DNA of 64,000 bases from Geomonas anaerohicana (GTDB lineage: Bacteria > Desulfobacterota > Desulfuromonadia > Geobacterales > Geobacteraceae): the NCBI RefSeq assembly GCF_016458305.1, contig NZ_JAEMHL010000012.1:47778-111777 (forward strand), written 5' to 3'. Shown piece by piece: positions 44,506 through 53,239 of this stretch. How positions within the stretch are numbered: position 1 is the stretch's first letter; each line of letters starts with the position of its first letter. The notes below the pieces were generated by a model, which saw only the letters and a program-made list of their open reading frames with translations, ran no database searches and had not been told where the DNA came from. The position numbers were made by a program, and so were the translations under genes.

Positions 44506-45018
44506 TTACAGGTCGAGCTTCTTGTTGGCGTAGATGGCGTCCACCACCCCTTTGATGTTGGAGATGGGGGTTGCCGTGGTTTTGCCGTCCTTGGTCTGCA
44601 CGGTCTTCGACGCCATGACGATGCCGTACTCGCCGCTGGGGTAGATGACGAACTTCAGCACCACTCCCTTTTCCGCGATGCCGGCCCGGCGCCCCTTGAA
44701 ATCGAACCACCCGGTCGGGCTGGAGCCGCGAAAATCGACGTAGAAGTTGCCCCCCGTGCCCCTGGTCTCGTACCAGTGTTTTTCCTTGAAGTAGCCGTAC
44801 TTCTCGAAGGCGGTGCCGATCTTCACGTCGGGGTATCCCGGCAGTGTGGCGTCCTTGATGACGTCAGCCATGGGCCGGGCGGGGCCGAGGCCGGCCGTGC
44901 CGTCGCCGTGAGGGCTGATCATGGATGGCCGGTTCATCATGATTTCCGGTGACGGCGACGCGAACACGCCGGGAACGACAAAAAGCGCCAGTAAAAGGGG
45001 GACGAACACGATACGCAT
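44506..45018 (-). CDS. Small exported protein of unknown function
   Basis: 170 residues with a signal peptide (hydrophobic about 3-20, cleavage near FAS). The mature part contains GYPDVKIGTAFEKYGYFKEKHWYE and a mixed beta segment ending ANKKLDL; no Cys, so it is not a heme protein. No family is recognised. It sits 30 bases downstream of the second ccsA and 32 bases upstream of a radical SAM gene in the same direction, so a shared transcript is likely. Confidence 0.6.
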   Translation of the reverse strand: MRIVFVPLLLALFVVPGVFASPSPEIMMNRPSMISPHGDGTAGLGPARPMADVIKDATLPGYPDVKIGTAFEKYGYFKEKHWYETRGTGGNFYVDFRGSSPTGWFDFKGRRAGIAEKGVVLKFVIYPSGEYGIVMASKTVQTKDGKTTATPISNIKGVVDAIYANKKLDL

Positions 45019-45047
45019 GCTGTGAATCTCCTACCAAAGAAACTGAA

Positions 45048-45878
45048 TCAGTGCTGAATCCTGAAACCGGCGTGGAAGGTCTCGACGCCGAACGGAATGC
45101 CCCAGTAACTCACGATCATCACCACGACGGCGATCAGGGAATACCAGGCGAGCCTGGTGCCGCGCCAGCCGAAGGTGACCCGCAGGTGCAGGTATATGCC
45201 GTAGATGAGCCACGAGATGAGAGACCACACTTCGACCGGATCCCAGTTCCAGTAGTTGCCCTTTACCGTGTTGGACCAGTAGGCACCGGAGATGATCATG
45301 AGGCCGTACATGATGAAGCCCCCCGCAACGAAACGGTAGGACAGCCGGTCGATGGTCGCGAGCTCCGGCAGCTTCGCCGCGAGCCCCGCGTCGTTTCTCT
45401 CCTTGAAAAGATACAGAAAGCCCATGCCGGCCGCGAGGAGGACCGAGGCAAAGCCGATGGTGGCGCCGGTGATGTGGACCCAGATCCAGCCGCTTTGCAG
45501 TGCGGGGGCGATGGTGGCCGCCACTTCCTTCAAGAGTGTGCCGGCCCAGCCCAGAAGGACGAACGCCACCGGCATGACCAGCGCGCCCAGCGGCAGTACC
45601 TTCTTGATGGTGAACTCGGAAATGAGGAAGATGAGGACGGTCATGAACACGCCCAGGCTGAGCGATTCGGAGATGGAGATGAACGGGGTCACCCCGGCCC
45701 CCGAAGCGGCCCAGCGCATGGAGATCGCTATGACGTGCGGAAAGAAGCCGGCCAGTGCGCTGAAGAGACCGGCACGGAACAGCTTGTCATAGTTCGCGAT
45801 GAACCCGAAGATGTAACAGAATGTGCTCAAGCCATACAGTGCAACGGCAGTCCAGAAAAACAAGAGTTCGGCTTTCAT
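45048..45878 (-). CDS. ccsA2: Second CcsA-type cytochrome c biogenesis protein (system II heme handler)
   Basis: 276 residues from the ATG at 45878, preceded by GGAGG; a longer frame to 45941 is rejected. About eight membrane segments. The WWD-type region reads YWNWDPVEVWSLISWLIYGIYLHLRVTFGWRG. It differs clearly from the copy at 16301 (for example PVEVW in place of PKETW), so it is a separate paralogue. With the ResB at 48105 it would form a second cytochrome c synthase in the locus of the CX4CH-rich giant cytochromes. Confidence 0.85.
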   Translation of the reverse strand: MKAELLFFWTAVALYGLSTFCYIFGFIANYDKLFRAGLFSALAGFFPHVIAISMRWAASGAGVTPFISISESLSLGVFMTVLIFLISEFTIKKVLPLGALVMPVAFVLLGWAGTLLKEVAATIAPALQSGWIWVHITGATIGFASVLLAAGMGFLYLFKERNDAGLAAKLPELATIDRLSYRFVAGGFIMYGLMIISGAYWSNTVKGNYWNWDPVEVWSLISWLIYGIYLHLRVTFGWRGTRLAWYSLIAVVVMIVSYWGIPFGVETFHAGFRIQH

Positions 45879-46103
45879 CCATTCACCTCCAGAAGTAGGT
45901 TTCCGACAGTACTGTCCACTCAGGCTGCAGCGCCGGACCACCCATTAAAACATGCACCATCCTGCCATGTCAAACCTTATGATTCCCGCCTGGTTTCAGC
46001 TTTTCCGCACACTGTAGCTCTTCTATGACAACCAGGACGAGCCCCCCAAAGAGTAACGATTGTCACCTGTACCAGGCCCTCGGTTCTGACGAAGAGGAGA
46101 CTC

Positions 46104-46823
46104 ATGCGCCTTGACGAAAAAGCCCTGTTCATTCATAGTGTGGCAGCGGTTCAGGACGCTGTTCTGCCGGCAGGAACCGCCGCGTCACACAGTCGTGCGC
46201 AACAGCCTGTGCGACCTGAAACCACTCCCGGGATTGCAACCATGTACCGACACAAAATCGCCTGGTCACTGGCAGCTACCGCCTTGCTTATCACCACCAT
46301 CGTCGTCGGGCACGATCACGGCACCGGCCACAGGCGCTTCGCGCAGGCAAGAGAAACCGTGTCCGTCGACGCCCCCGAAAAGGCCTACGCCGTGTGGCAG
46401 CGCACAGGGGTCAAGGGGAGAACGCTGGTTCTTTTCGACCGGTACCCGCACATGCACGGTCGTTTCAACTACCAGGGCGAGCCGCAACTGGAGCATTCCA
46501 ACCTGATCGAGTACTCCATATTCCAGAATGTCATCAGGAAGCTCTATTTCATCGTCCCTGACGAGAACTGGGTGGAGTTTCTGCAGCAACCGACAACCAA
46601 GGTCATAAAGCCCATCGCGGGGTTGGAGAGGGGCGTCTCACTGTACGACCTGAACGGCCTGCCGATGATCGGGACCACGCCCTCATCGCTTCCGCATCTG
46701 TCAGAGCCGGTCCTGGTCTATATCAATGGCGACGTGTTCGACGCCAGACAGGCACAGGATCTGCTCACCCGCAAAGGCATCTCCAGCGACATCACCGTCA
46801 TCTACCAGGGCAACCGCAAATGA
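46104..46823 (+). CDS. Membrane-anchored periplasmic protein of unknown function
   Basis: Up to 239 residues from the ATG at 46104, which has a strong GAGGAG site 4 bases upstream; an ATG at 46242 begins nearer a hydrophobic anchor (IAWSLAATALLITTIVVGH). After the anchor the protein looks soluble, with TLVLFDRYPHMHGRFNYQGE, then a C-terminal half ending VYINGDVFDARQAQDLLTRK. No Cys-rich motif; not recognised. It overlaps the GT39 gene by four bases (ATGA), so they are co-translated. Confidence 0.65.
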   Translation: MRLDEKALFIHSVAAVQDAVLPAGTAASHSRAQQPVRPETTPGIATMYRHKIAWSLAATALLITTIVVGHDHGTGHRRFAQARETVSVDAPEKAYAVWQRTGVKGRTLVLFDRYPHMHGRFNYQGEPQLEHSNLIEYSIFQNVIRKLYFIVPDENWVEFLQQPTTKVIKPIAGLERGVSLYDLNGLPMIGTTPSSLPHLSEPVLVYINGDVFDARQAQDLLTRKGISSDITVIYQGNRK

Positions 46824-48049
46824 AGAGAAACGAGATAATCCTTGTCTGCCTGCTGTTCCTGCTCGCCTTCGGCCTGAGGTTCTACGACATCGGCTATCCC
46901 AGCTTCAGATGGGGCGATGAGATGGCTCACGTCCCCGCCGGAACCAACTATTGGCTCAACGGCCAGTTCGAGCCCGACAACTGGGAGCACCCGCCGCTGC
47001 GCCACATACTCATGTACGGTTTCCTGCAGCTTTTCGGCGACAACCCGTACGGGTGGCGCATGAGAAACATCCTGTTCGGAGCGGCCGCCTGCGTGCTCAC
47101 CTACCTCTTCGCGCGCAACGTGAGCGGGGGGAGAAAAGCGGCATTACTGGCGGGGTTGCTGCTCGCCACCGACCCCCTGCACATCGTCATGTCCCGCTAC
47201 ACCTTCGAGGAGATCTACGGCGGGGCCTTTTTCCTCGCAGCAATCGTGCTCTACCAAAGGCACGCGGGGCGAAGCTGGCTGGTCGCGGCGAGCGCCTTCC
47301 TCATGGGATGCGCCCTGGCCACCAAGTGGTATTACGTCCCTTGCTGGCTGCTGATCTACCTGCTGCTTCTGAAAGAGAACCGGAACTATCGCAGCGTGGG
47401 GACCGCGTTCTTCATCACGGCGACCTATCTCTTCATTCCGGCCAGCGTGTTCATCGGCTCCTACTACTTCTGGTTCATGCGCGGTTACGCCTTCCCCGAG
47501 TTCCTCCAGTTCATACAGGACGCCTACTTGTCGCTGCAGACCTACCGGCCGGAGAACTACAACCCGGACATGGTCTTCTTAAGCCACAGCTCCGCGTTGG
47601 AATGGTTTATCCGCTCCATCACCGTCGGCCAGGGCACCTTCATCGGCGCCGACCGCGGCGAATTCATCCTTTACATGAACAGCCTGCCGGTCTGGATGCT
47701 CACCTTGCCGTCGATGATTGTCCTCGCTGTGCTCGCGCTGCGCCGGAAATCTCTCGCGCTCGGCCTGCCGGTGCTGCTGTTCTTCGGAACCTACGCGCTC
47801 TTCGTGGGGGTAAAACGCCCCACCTTCATCTACTCGGCAGTCCCGCTGCTCCCCTTTGCCTTCACCGCCATAGGCTGCCTGGTGACTGAGGTGGCCGGGC
47901 GGGTCAACGCCCGTCTGTACCACCTGGTCCTGGCGGCGATGCTGGCCTGGAACCTGTATCTATACCCGGTCGCCACGGCGAAAAACGTCCCCGTGGTACC
48001 CTACCGCTACCTGCTCGACAACTCGGACGCCAAGCTGTACCGGCAATAG
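46820..48049 (+). CDS. GT39-type (PMT_2) membrane glycosyltransferase
   Basis: 409 residues with about nine to eleven membrane segments. The first periplasmic loop has FRWGDEMAHVPAGTNYWLNG, the acidic GT-C motif, and NWEHPPLRHILMYGFLQL, the HPPL-type motif of the dolichyl-phosphate-mannose protein mannosyltransferase (PMT_2) family. Such enzymes take a polyprenyl-phosphate sugar and add it to a protein or lipid outside the membrane. The DPM1-like protein at 13016 could supply the donor. The genetic position beside giant exported cytochromes raises the idea that these are glycosylated; this is inference. Confidence 0.82.
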   Translation: MKRNEIILVCLLFLLAFGLRFYDIGYPSFRWGDEMAHVPAGTNYWLNGQFEPDNWEHPPLRHILMYGFLQLFGDNPYGWRMRNILFGAAACVLTYLFARNVSGGRKAALLAGLLLATDPLHIVMSRYTFEEIYGGAFFLAAIVLYQRHAGRSWLVAASAFLMGCALATKWYYVPCWLLIYLLLLKENRNYRSVGTAFFITATYLFIPASVFIGSYYFWFMRGYAFPEFLQFIQDAYLSLQTYRPENYNPDMVFLSHSSALEWFIRSITVGQGTFIGADRGEFILYMNSLPVWMLTLPSMIVLAVLALRRKSLALGLPVLLFFGTYALFVGVKRPTFIYSAVPLLPFAFTAIGCLVTEVAGRVNARLYHLVLAAMLAWNLYLYPVATAKNVPVVPYRYLLDNSDAKLYRQ

Positions 48050-48104
48050 GTTCCGCTTCGCTGGCGGCGTGCGCGCCCCACCCTTTCCCGCGGAGCGCCC
48101 TCGC

Positions 48105-49253
48105 CTACCCTTTCGCGCTCTCCCGCCGCCCTCTCAGCATCCTGCCGGCCGTGGTCAGGATCATACCGAACAAACCAACCCAGAGGCTGCTGAGGACGAT
48201 GATCTGACCCGGTTCGTAGCTCACCTTCATGCTGACCCAGTAACGGACCTCCCGCGCTGACAGGCGGTAATCGCCTGCATCGTACATCGCGCCAAGAGGA
48301 GTCCCGCTTTTTTGGAAGGCTTGCTGGTCCATGTGTTTCATGGCCGAACCGAGAGGCTTCACCATGAAAAACGCGGTACCCGACTTCTCCTGCACCGGGT
48401 CGGGACGATAGGCCACCTGGAGATCGAAAAGCGGCTTCTCGGGAAGGTACGGAAAGGCGAGGCTCCCGGGACCGGTCTTGGTACCGGTGGTGTAGAAGAT
48501 CGAATTGTCCGAGTGCTTCAGGCTCTGCAACGGCAGGTAGGCGCCGTACATCTCCCGTCCCTGCTTGTCGTAGAGGACGGTCAGCACGGAGTACCCCTCC
48601 TGGTCCGGGAAGAACTTGAAGCCCTTGTAGTCGAGGTTCTTGGTGAGGTAGATGGTTTCCTGCTTCTTGGCTTCCCCTTCCCCCACCGTGATGTCATAGG
48701 CCCTTTTCTTGTCGACGCCGTCGAGCTTATAGCCCAGGTGCAGCGCGTTCAAGGTGGTATTCCCCTTGAGCCACAAGACGTTGAAGAACCGTCCCATCGC
48801 CACCGCGTCGTAGCTACCGCGCTCCCCGTTTTGCACGGTCTCCCCTTCGGTAAGCCTCATGGAACCGCGGAAGAAGAACAGGCTGTTGTAGATGATGCCG
48901 ATGAACATCGCCACGAAGCTGAGGTGGAACAGGATCATTCCGAAGGAGATGAGGGTGATCCTGCGCCCCCATATCCTGCCGAAAAAACAGCAGGCGACGT
49001 TGACGATGAGGAGCACCAGCAGGCCGTTGAACCACATGGTGTCGAAGATCATCTCCCCGGAGCGCGGTCCACGGAACACGGTGACCCCCACGAGGCAGCA
49101 CACAAGAATGGTGACCAGCAAGACCATGGCCAGCCTGGCCGATGCGAAGAAGTCGTAAATGGCGCGCGGAACCTTTCGTATCGGGTGATAGCGGGGCTCC
49201 AGCGGGAACTGTTCCGTCTCCGGTCCGTTTTCGGGCGCTTCTATTTCGGGCAT
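48105..49253 (-). CDS. resB2: Second ResB-type cytochrome c biogenesis protein
   Basis: 382 residues from the ATG at 49253, which shares one base with the stop of the propeller gene (TAATG), with GGAG upstream. Membrane segments are visible at about 40-60 (LAMVLLVTILVCCLVGVTVF), 75-95 and 110-130, and a last at 350-370. The periplasmic domain has LDYKGFKFFPDQEGYSV, the ResB strand that reads YKGITFYQ in the other copy. It is shorter and diverged from the ResB at 17218. It presumably pairs with ccsA2 at 45048, although the GT39 gene pair lies between them. Confidence 0.85.
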   Translation of the reverse strand: MPEIEAPENGPETEQFPLEPRYHPIRKVPRAIYDFFASARLAMVLLVTILVCCLVGVTVFRGPRSGEMIFDTMWFNGLLVLLIVNVACCFFGRIWGRRITLISFGMILFHLSFVAMFIGIIYNSLFFFRGSMRLTEGETVQNGERGSYDAVAMGRFFNVLWLKGNTTLNALHLGYKLDGVDKKRAYDITVGEGEAKKQETIYLTKNLDYKGFKFFPDQEGYSVLTVLYDKQGREMYGAYLPLQSLKHSDNSIFYTTGTKTGPGSLAFPYLPEKPLFDLQVAYRPDPVQEKSGTAFFMVKPLGSAMKHMDQQAFQKSGTPLGAMYDAGDYRLSAREVRYWVSMKVSYEPGQIIVLSSLWVGLFGMILTTAGRMLRGRRESAKG

Positions 49254-50611
49254 TACAGCTTCTCCACGTTCCAAACCAGTTTTGCGCCATCCTTCACCCC
49301 GTAGGCGAGGAGTTTCCCATCATTCGAAAACACCGGTGGGAAGACCATCTCGTGCACGGGGTCCTGCCTGACGATCTTGCCATTAAGGTCCGAGACCACC
49401 ACGAAGCGTTTCCCGTCCTGGCGCGCGCGATAGGCCACCAGCCGCCCGTCGGGGCTGAAGGTAGGCCCGGTCACCTTGTCGAAACGCGCCGTTTCCTTGC
49501 CGTTCACCACCGCAAAGATGCTCTTGCCGATCTGCCCCGGGGTCACCTTGCGCCCCAGGTATACGCAGCTGTTGCCGTCCTTGCTGTAGGCGAGTTCCCC
49601 CACCTCGTCGTAGGGGCGTTTCTCGGTCTGACCGCCCGACTGGTAGAAAGTACAGCTCCCCTTGGAGGCGACCAGGAAGCCGAACCCTTTGCCGTCGGGG
49701 CGGAAGGTGATGGAACCTACCAGTTCCCCGGCGGGAAACGGCTTTTCCACCCCGTTATGGACGAGCAGCCTTGCCCCGCCCTTCTCCGCAATGTAGGCCA
49801 CGGATGCCCCATCGGGGCTGATGGCGAGGTCCCGGACGTTGTCGTAGAGGGGGCCTTCCTTCACGGAGTCGGGCTGCGCGAAGCTCAACTCGACCACCCT
49901 TTTTTTGCCGCCCGCATCGGATATCGCCGCGACCCGGGTCCGGTTATCGCTGATGACCATGGCGGAGCCGGTGGCCTCGCGGACCGTCTGCTTCTTGAAG
50001 TCGAGGTCCGTGACCACCAGCCGCGGCGGCGCCCCTTCGGACATGGCATCAACGTAGGCGATACGACTGCCGTCGGAGTTGAATCCGAACTGGTTGTGTT
50101 GGGTTTGGTTGCCGGGGAAGCTGCGCCCGTCGACGACGAAACACCAGCGCCCCCCCATTTTGGCCTGGTACACGAGATGCCGGCTGTCCGGGCTGAAAAC
50201 GGGAATCTCAAGTTCCTCGGCGACCTCCCCTTCCCGGCCGTCAACCACCATGCGTGGCTTGTCGTCGACGTAGGCCTGGTAAGCGATGCGTTGGCCGTCA
50301 GGGCTCAGTGTGGGGGTCAGTATGTTGGTGTACGAGGTGTGCGTCTTGCCGTTGTGGACCACGTGGAACTTGCCGCCTTGTTCGGCTATGTAGAAATAAC
50401 CTCTGCCGGTAGCGCTGAAATCCAGCTGGGGGACGTTGCGGATCGGTTCGGAGTTCCAGGCGCTCCCGGCTTGCTGCAGGCCGGCGATTTCCGCGACGAC
50501 CGTAGTCGTGGTAAGCAATGAAAGGTCCTTTTCTTTGCCGCGTTCCTTGCTGCACCCGAAGAGGCCGCCCAGGACCACCACCGCGAGCGCTACTGCTTTG
50601 ATACGTTTCAT
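49253..50611 (-). CDS. Beta-propeller lipoprotein with about eight PD40/WD40-like repeats
   Basis: 452 residues from the ATG at 50611; a longer frame to 51169 runs back through the cytochrome gene and is rejected. LGGLFGCSKERG is a lipobox, so Cys22 is lipidated. Repeats containing SPDG-type turns and Y/F-xA strands follow: LSPDGQRIAYQAY, FSPDSRHLVYQAK, FNSDGSRIAYVDA, ISPDGASVAYIAE, FRPDGKGFGFLVA, YSKDGNSCVYLGR, FSPDGRLVAYRAR and FSNDGKLLAYGVK. It resembles TolB-type propellers. It is coupled to resB2 and could assist maturation or docking of the cytochromes; this role is inference. Confidence 0.8.
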   Translation of the reverse strand: MKRIKAVALAVVVLGGLFGCSKERGKEKDLSLLTTTTVVAEIAGLQQAGSAWNSEPIRNVPQLDFSATGRGYFYIAEQGGKFHVVHNGKTHTSYTNILTPTLSPDGQRIAYQAYVDDKPRMVVDGREGEVAEELEIPVFSPDSRHLVYQAKMGGRWCFVVDGRSFPGNQTQHNQFGFNSDGSRIAYVDAMSEGAPPRLVVTDLDFKKQTVREATGSAMVISDNRTRVAAISDAGGKKRVVELSFAQPDSVKEGPLYDNVRDLAISPDGASVAYIAEKGGARLLVHNGVEKPFPAGELVGSITFRPDGKGFGFLVASKGSCTFYQSGGQTEKRPYDEVGELAYSKDGNSCVYLGRKVTPGQIGKSIFAVVNGKETARFDKVTGPTFSPDGRLVAYRARQDGKRFVVVSDLNGKIVRQDPVHEMVFPPVFSNDGKLLAYGVKDGAKLVWNVEKL

Positions 50612-50704
50612 ACCGTGATTCCTTGTCGCCCTGCCGCCGGCACGGGCATTGCCGCTTGAGATCCCCTCGCCGCCGGTTGCGAACAACCGGCGCGCGGGCC
50701 CCAG

Positions 50705-50732
50705 AAAAAAACCCCGCCCAGTGTGGGCGGGG
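50705..50732 (-). terminator. Intrinsic terminator after the 12-motif cytochrome gene
   Basis: On the minus strand CCCCGCCCA, loop, TGGGCGGGG and seven T. It splits the cytochrome transcript from the propeller-resB2 genes. Confidence 0.92.
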
Positions 50733-50763
50733 TGTTGGCCTTTCGAACTGACAGTTGGGCGAT

Positions 50764-53214
50764 TTAGTACACGCCGCCCAGGCCGTTGGAGCTGTTGCTC
50801 ATGTTGTTGTTGCAGGTGCCGCCGGTGCCGGTGCAGGTGGATGGGTTGGTGATGGTATCGCCAACCGCGGACTTCGGCGCCCAGCCGCTGAGCGTGTTGC
50901 GGATGAATGCGTACGGCCTGTTGCCGTTGGACCACTTGGAGCCTACGGTGCCGACTACCCTGTCGTTGAAGCCGTGCGCTTCTTCCATACGCTGCGGACG
51001 GGCGACGCTGGTAGCCGAGTAGGTTGCGCCGACCACACCGTAGCCGTGGCAGTAGGAGCAGTTGTTGAAGGTCGTAGTGCCCATGTTGCTCTTGCCGACG
51101 GTGAACGCGGAACCGGTACCGTGCTGCGAGCCGGTCGTGGCGTACTTGGTCGCGTGGCAGTTGATGCACAGGTTGGTCGTGGTCGTGGTTCCTGCAGCCC
51201 TGATCGGGCCGCGCAGGGTGACGGCGCCGCCGTGTGCGGTAACCGTGGCAGTCTGCACCCCGGTCTGCCCCAAGGTTGCATGGCAGTCCCAGCAGGAGAT
51301 CAGGGCACCGTACGAAGTGTTGTTACCGTTGGTCTTCGTTATGTTGCTGTAGGGGGCCAGCATCTGAGCACCCTGCACGTAGCTGTTGTTCTGCTTGCCG
51401 ATGACCGGATGGTAGGAGGCGTTGGTGGTCGTGAAGCCTGCCACGACGTTGACTACGTTGCCCGCGCCGTTGCTGTTGTACGGAGCGACGTGGCCGGTGA
51501 TCGCGACGCCGAAGGGCTGCATCGCAGTGCCGGTGGTCGGAACCTGAGCGTTCGCGTTTTGTGCACCGTTGGCATCGTGGCACTTCAGGCAATGGTTCTG
51601 CTGTATGGCGGCGATGATAAGCCAGTTGGGGTCGCTCTCAAGCAGCTGGCTCAGGTCGCGCCGGAACTGGGTGAACTGCACGTCCGTCGTCCCTTCGACG
51701 TACGCACCCGGCGTCGCGCCGTTCCAGGTGACGTTCTTGATGTTGTTACCGGTGTCCGGGTCGCGCAGGTTGATGTAACCGTTGCCGTGGACCGCGGTCG
51801 TCTTGCCGGTGGTCTTGTCGCCTTCCATATGGCAGACGATGCAGTCGGCGGGATTGACGACGGTGTTGGCCGGCGTTCCGCCGCTGGAGGAGCGCTTGTG
51901 GCTCCAGGTGCTCTTCATTTCCGCGACCACGTTCCTGCGGGTGGTCGGTCCGCCCAGCGCCTGGGTAGCCGCCGAGGTATTCAGCACCCCGTTGTGGCAG
52001 GTGACGCAGTTGAAGACGGACACCCCCCAGATGGCGTTGCCGTGGCAGGAAACGGTTGAGCAGGTACTACCAGCGGCGTTGTAGGCGTACGTGAAGGTAG
52101 TGCCGGTCTTGGCAACCAGGCTATAGCTGCCCGCCGCATGGTTGGCGGGAGTGGCGATGGTGGTGCCATCGGTGGTGGTCGCGTTATGGCAGACGTCGCA
52201 GGTCTTTGAGGTGTGCGACGCGTGGCTGTTCATCTTCGGCTCGGCGGCGGTGTGCACTACCACGGTGACCGAGTCAATCTGGATGTTGGAGGCGGTAGTG
52301 TCGTTGTCCTTGATGATGACACCGAAGTTTGCCGACTGCAGGTCCGCGACAGTCCAGGTGGTCCCCCAGAGGTCAGTCGGGGTCGTGTTGACCATCACGG
52401 TGCCGTCGGTGGTGGGGAGCGTGGCGGTCTTCGCGGTGCCCACGGCGGTGGCGGTGCCGGTCTTGGTCAAGGCCACGTTGATGAGCCCTGAAGCGGCCAG
52501 ACCGTGCACGGTGACCGAGATGCCCGTGATGGTGTCCCCAGCCGTAAGCCCGGCTGCGGTGGTGTTGAAGCCGGTCAGCACCAGGGGCTGCTGCGTGGTG
52601 GTGTTGTACACCGCGTAGACATTGTCATCGGCGTAGGCGTTGGCCGGGGTGGTCCAGCCGGTGCTGACGGGAGACGCCGACGGATAGACCCTGACGTTCA
52701 CGTAGGCCGGAGCGCCCGTGGTCCCGCCGCTGCCGTGGCAACTGGTGCAGGTGGTCCCTGTGGTCCCCCAGTTGGGCGAACTGCCGGTGGAGGCGCCGCC
52801 GGTGGCCACCGAGGTGCCGTCAGAGTGGCAATAGGTGGCGGAACAGGCTTGGCCGGCCAAGGTGTTGTTGGAGACCGGGAAGCTGCTCCCCTTGCCGTAC
52901 GACGCACCGGTATTGCCGTTGAGCGGCACCGCCATGTCGATGTTGCCGTTGGAGTGATTCGCGGCGGTGTTGTTCACGTGGCACTTGGTGCAGGCGTACC
53001 CGTACTGCCCGGCCGCGGAACCCGCGTGCTTGTTGTGCGAGCCGGGGAACTGGCCGGTGGTTCCACCGACGCGGCTCGCGTTATCGACCGGCGGATTGCC
53101 GTGGCAGTCGACGCAGGTGAGCGCGGACGCCTTGCCGGGGATGCCGGCGCAGGCGGTTATCGCGCCTGCAACCAGCAGTATCTTTCCATATTTCTCTTTA
53201 AAAACGTTCAGCAT
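50764..53214 (-). CDS. Exported multiheme cytochrome, 10 CXXCH and 2 CX4CH
   Basis: 816 residues with signal peptide (LLVAGAITACAGIPGKASA) and GGGGAGG upstream. Ten CXXCH motifs (CVDCH, CTKCH, CTSCH, CDVCH, CVTCH, CIVCH, CLKCH, CWDCH, CINCH, CSYCH) and two CX4CH (CSATYCH, CSTVSCH). A non-heme stretch of about 150 residues (about 180-330: VNVRVYPSASPVSTGWTTPA onwards) looks like a beta-sandwich domain, inserted between heme groups 3 and 4. The pattern fits the Geobacter CxxxxCH/CXXCH family. It is the last of four consecutive minus-strand giant cytochrome genes. Confidence 0.9.
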   Translation of the reverse strand: MLNVFKEKYGKILLVAGAITACAGIPGKASALTCVDCHGNPPVDNASRVGGTTGQFPGSHNKHAGSAAGQYGYACTKCHVNNTAANHSNGNIDMAVPLNGNTGASYGKGSSFPVSNNTLAGQACSATYCHSDGTSVATGGASTGSSPNWGTTGTTCTSCHGSGGTTGAPAYVNVRVYPSASPVSTGWTTPANAYADDNVYAVYNTTTQQPLVLTGFNTTAAGLTAGDTITGISVTVHGLAASGLINVALTKTGTATAVGTAKTATLPTTDGTVMVNTTPTDLWGTTWTVADLQSANFGVIIKDNDTTASNIQIDSVTVVVHTAAEPKMNSHASHTSKTCDVCHNATTTDGTTIATPANHAAGSYSLVAKTGTTFTYAYNAAGSTCSTVSCHGNAIWGVSVFNCVTCHNGVLNTSAATQALGGPTTRRNVVAEMKSTWSHKRSSSGGTPANTVVNPADCIVCHMEGDKTTGKTTAVHGNGYINLRDPDTGNNIKNVTWNGATPGAYVEGTTDVQFTQFRRDLSQLLESDPNWLIIAAIQQNHCLKCHDANGAQNANAQVPTTGTAMQPFGVAITGHVAPYNSNGAGNVVNVVAGFTTTNASYHPVIGKQNNSYVQGAQMLAPYSNITKTNGNNTSYGALISCWDCHATLGQTGVQTATVTAHGGAVTLRGPIRAAGTTTTTNLCINCHATKYATTGSQHGTGSAFTVGKSNMGTTTFNNCSYCHGYGVVGATYSATSVARPQRMEEAHGFNDRVVGTVGSKWSNGNRPYAFIRNTLSGWAPKSAVGDTITNPSTCTGTGGTCNNNMSNSSNGLGGVY

Positions 53215-53239
53215 TATATCTGCCTCCCCCCGCTGGATA

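Noticed and set aside
50612..51169. Longer start for the propeller lipoprotein
   Set aside because: The extension runs antiframe through the cytochrome gene and terminator; the lipobox requires the start at 50611.
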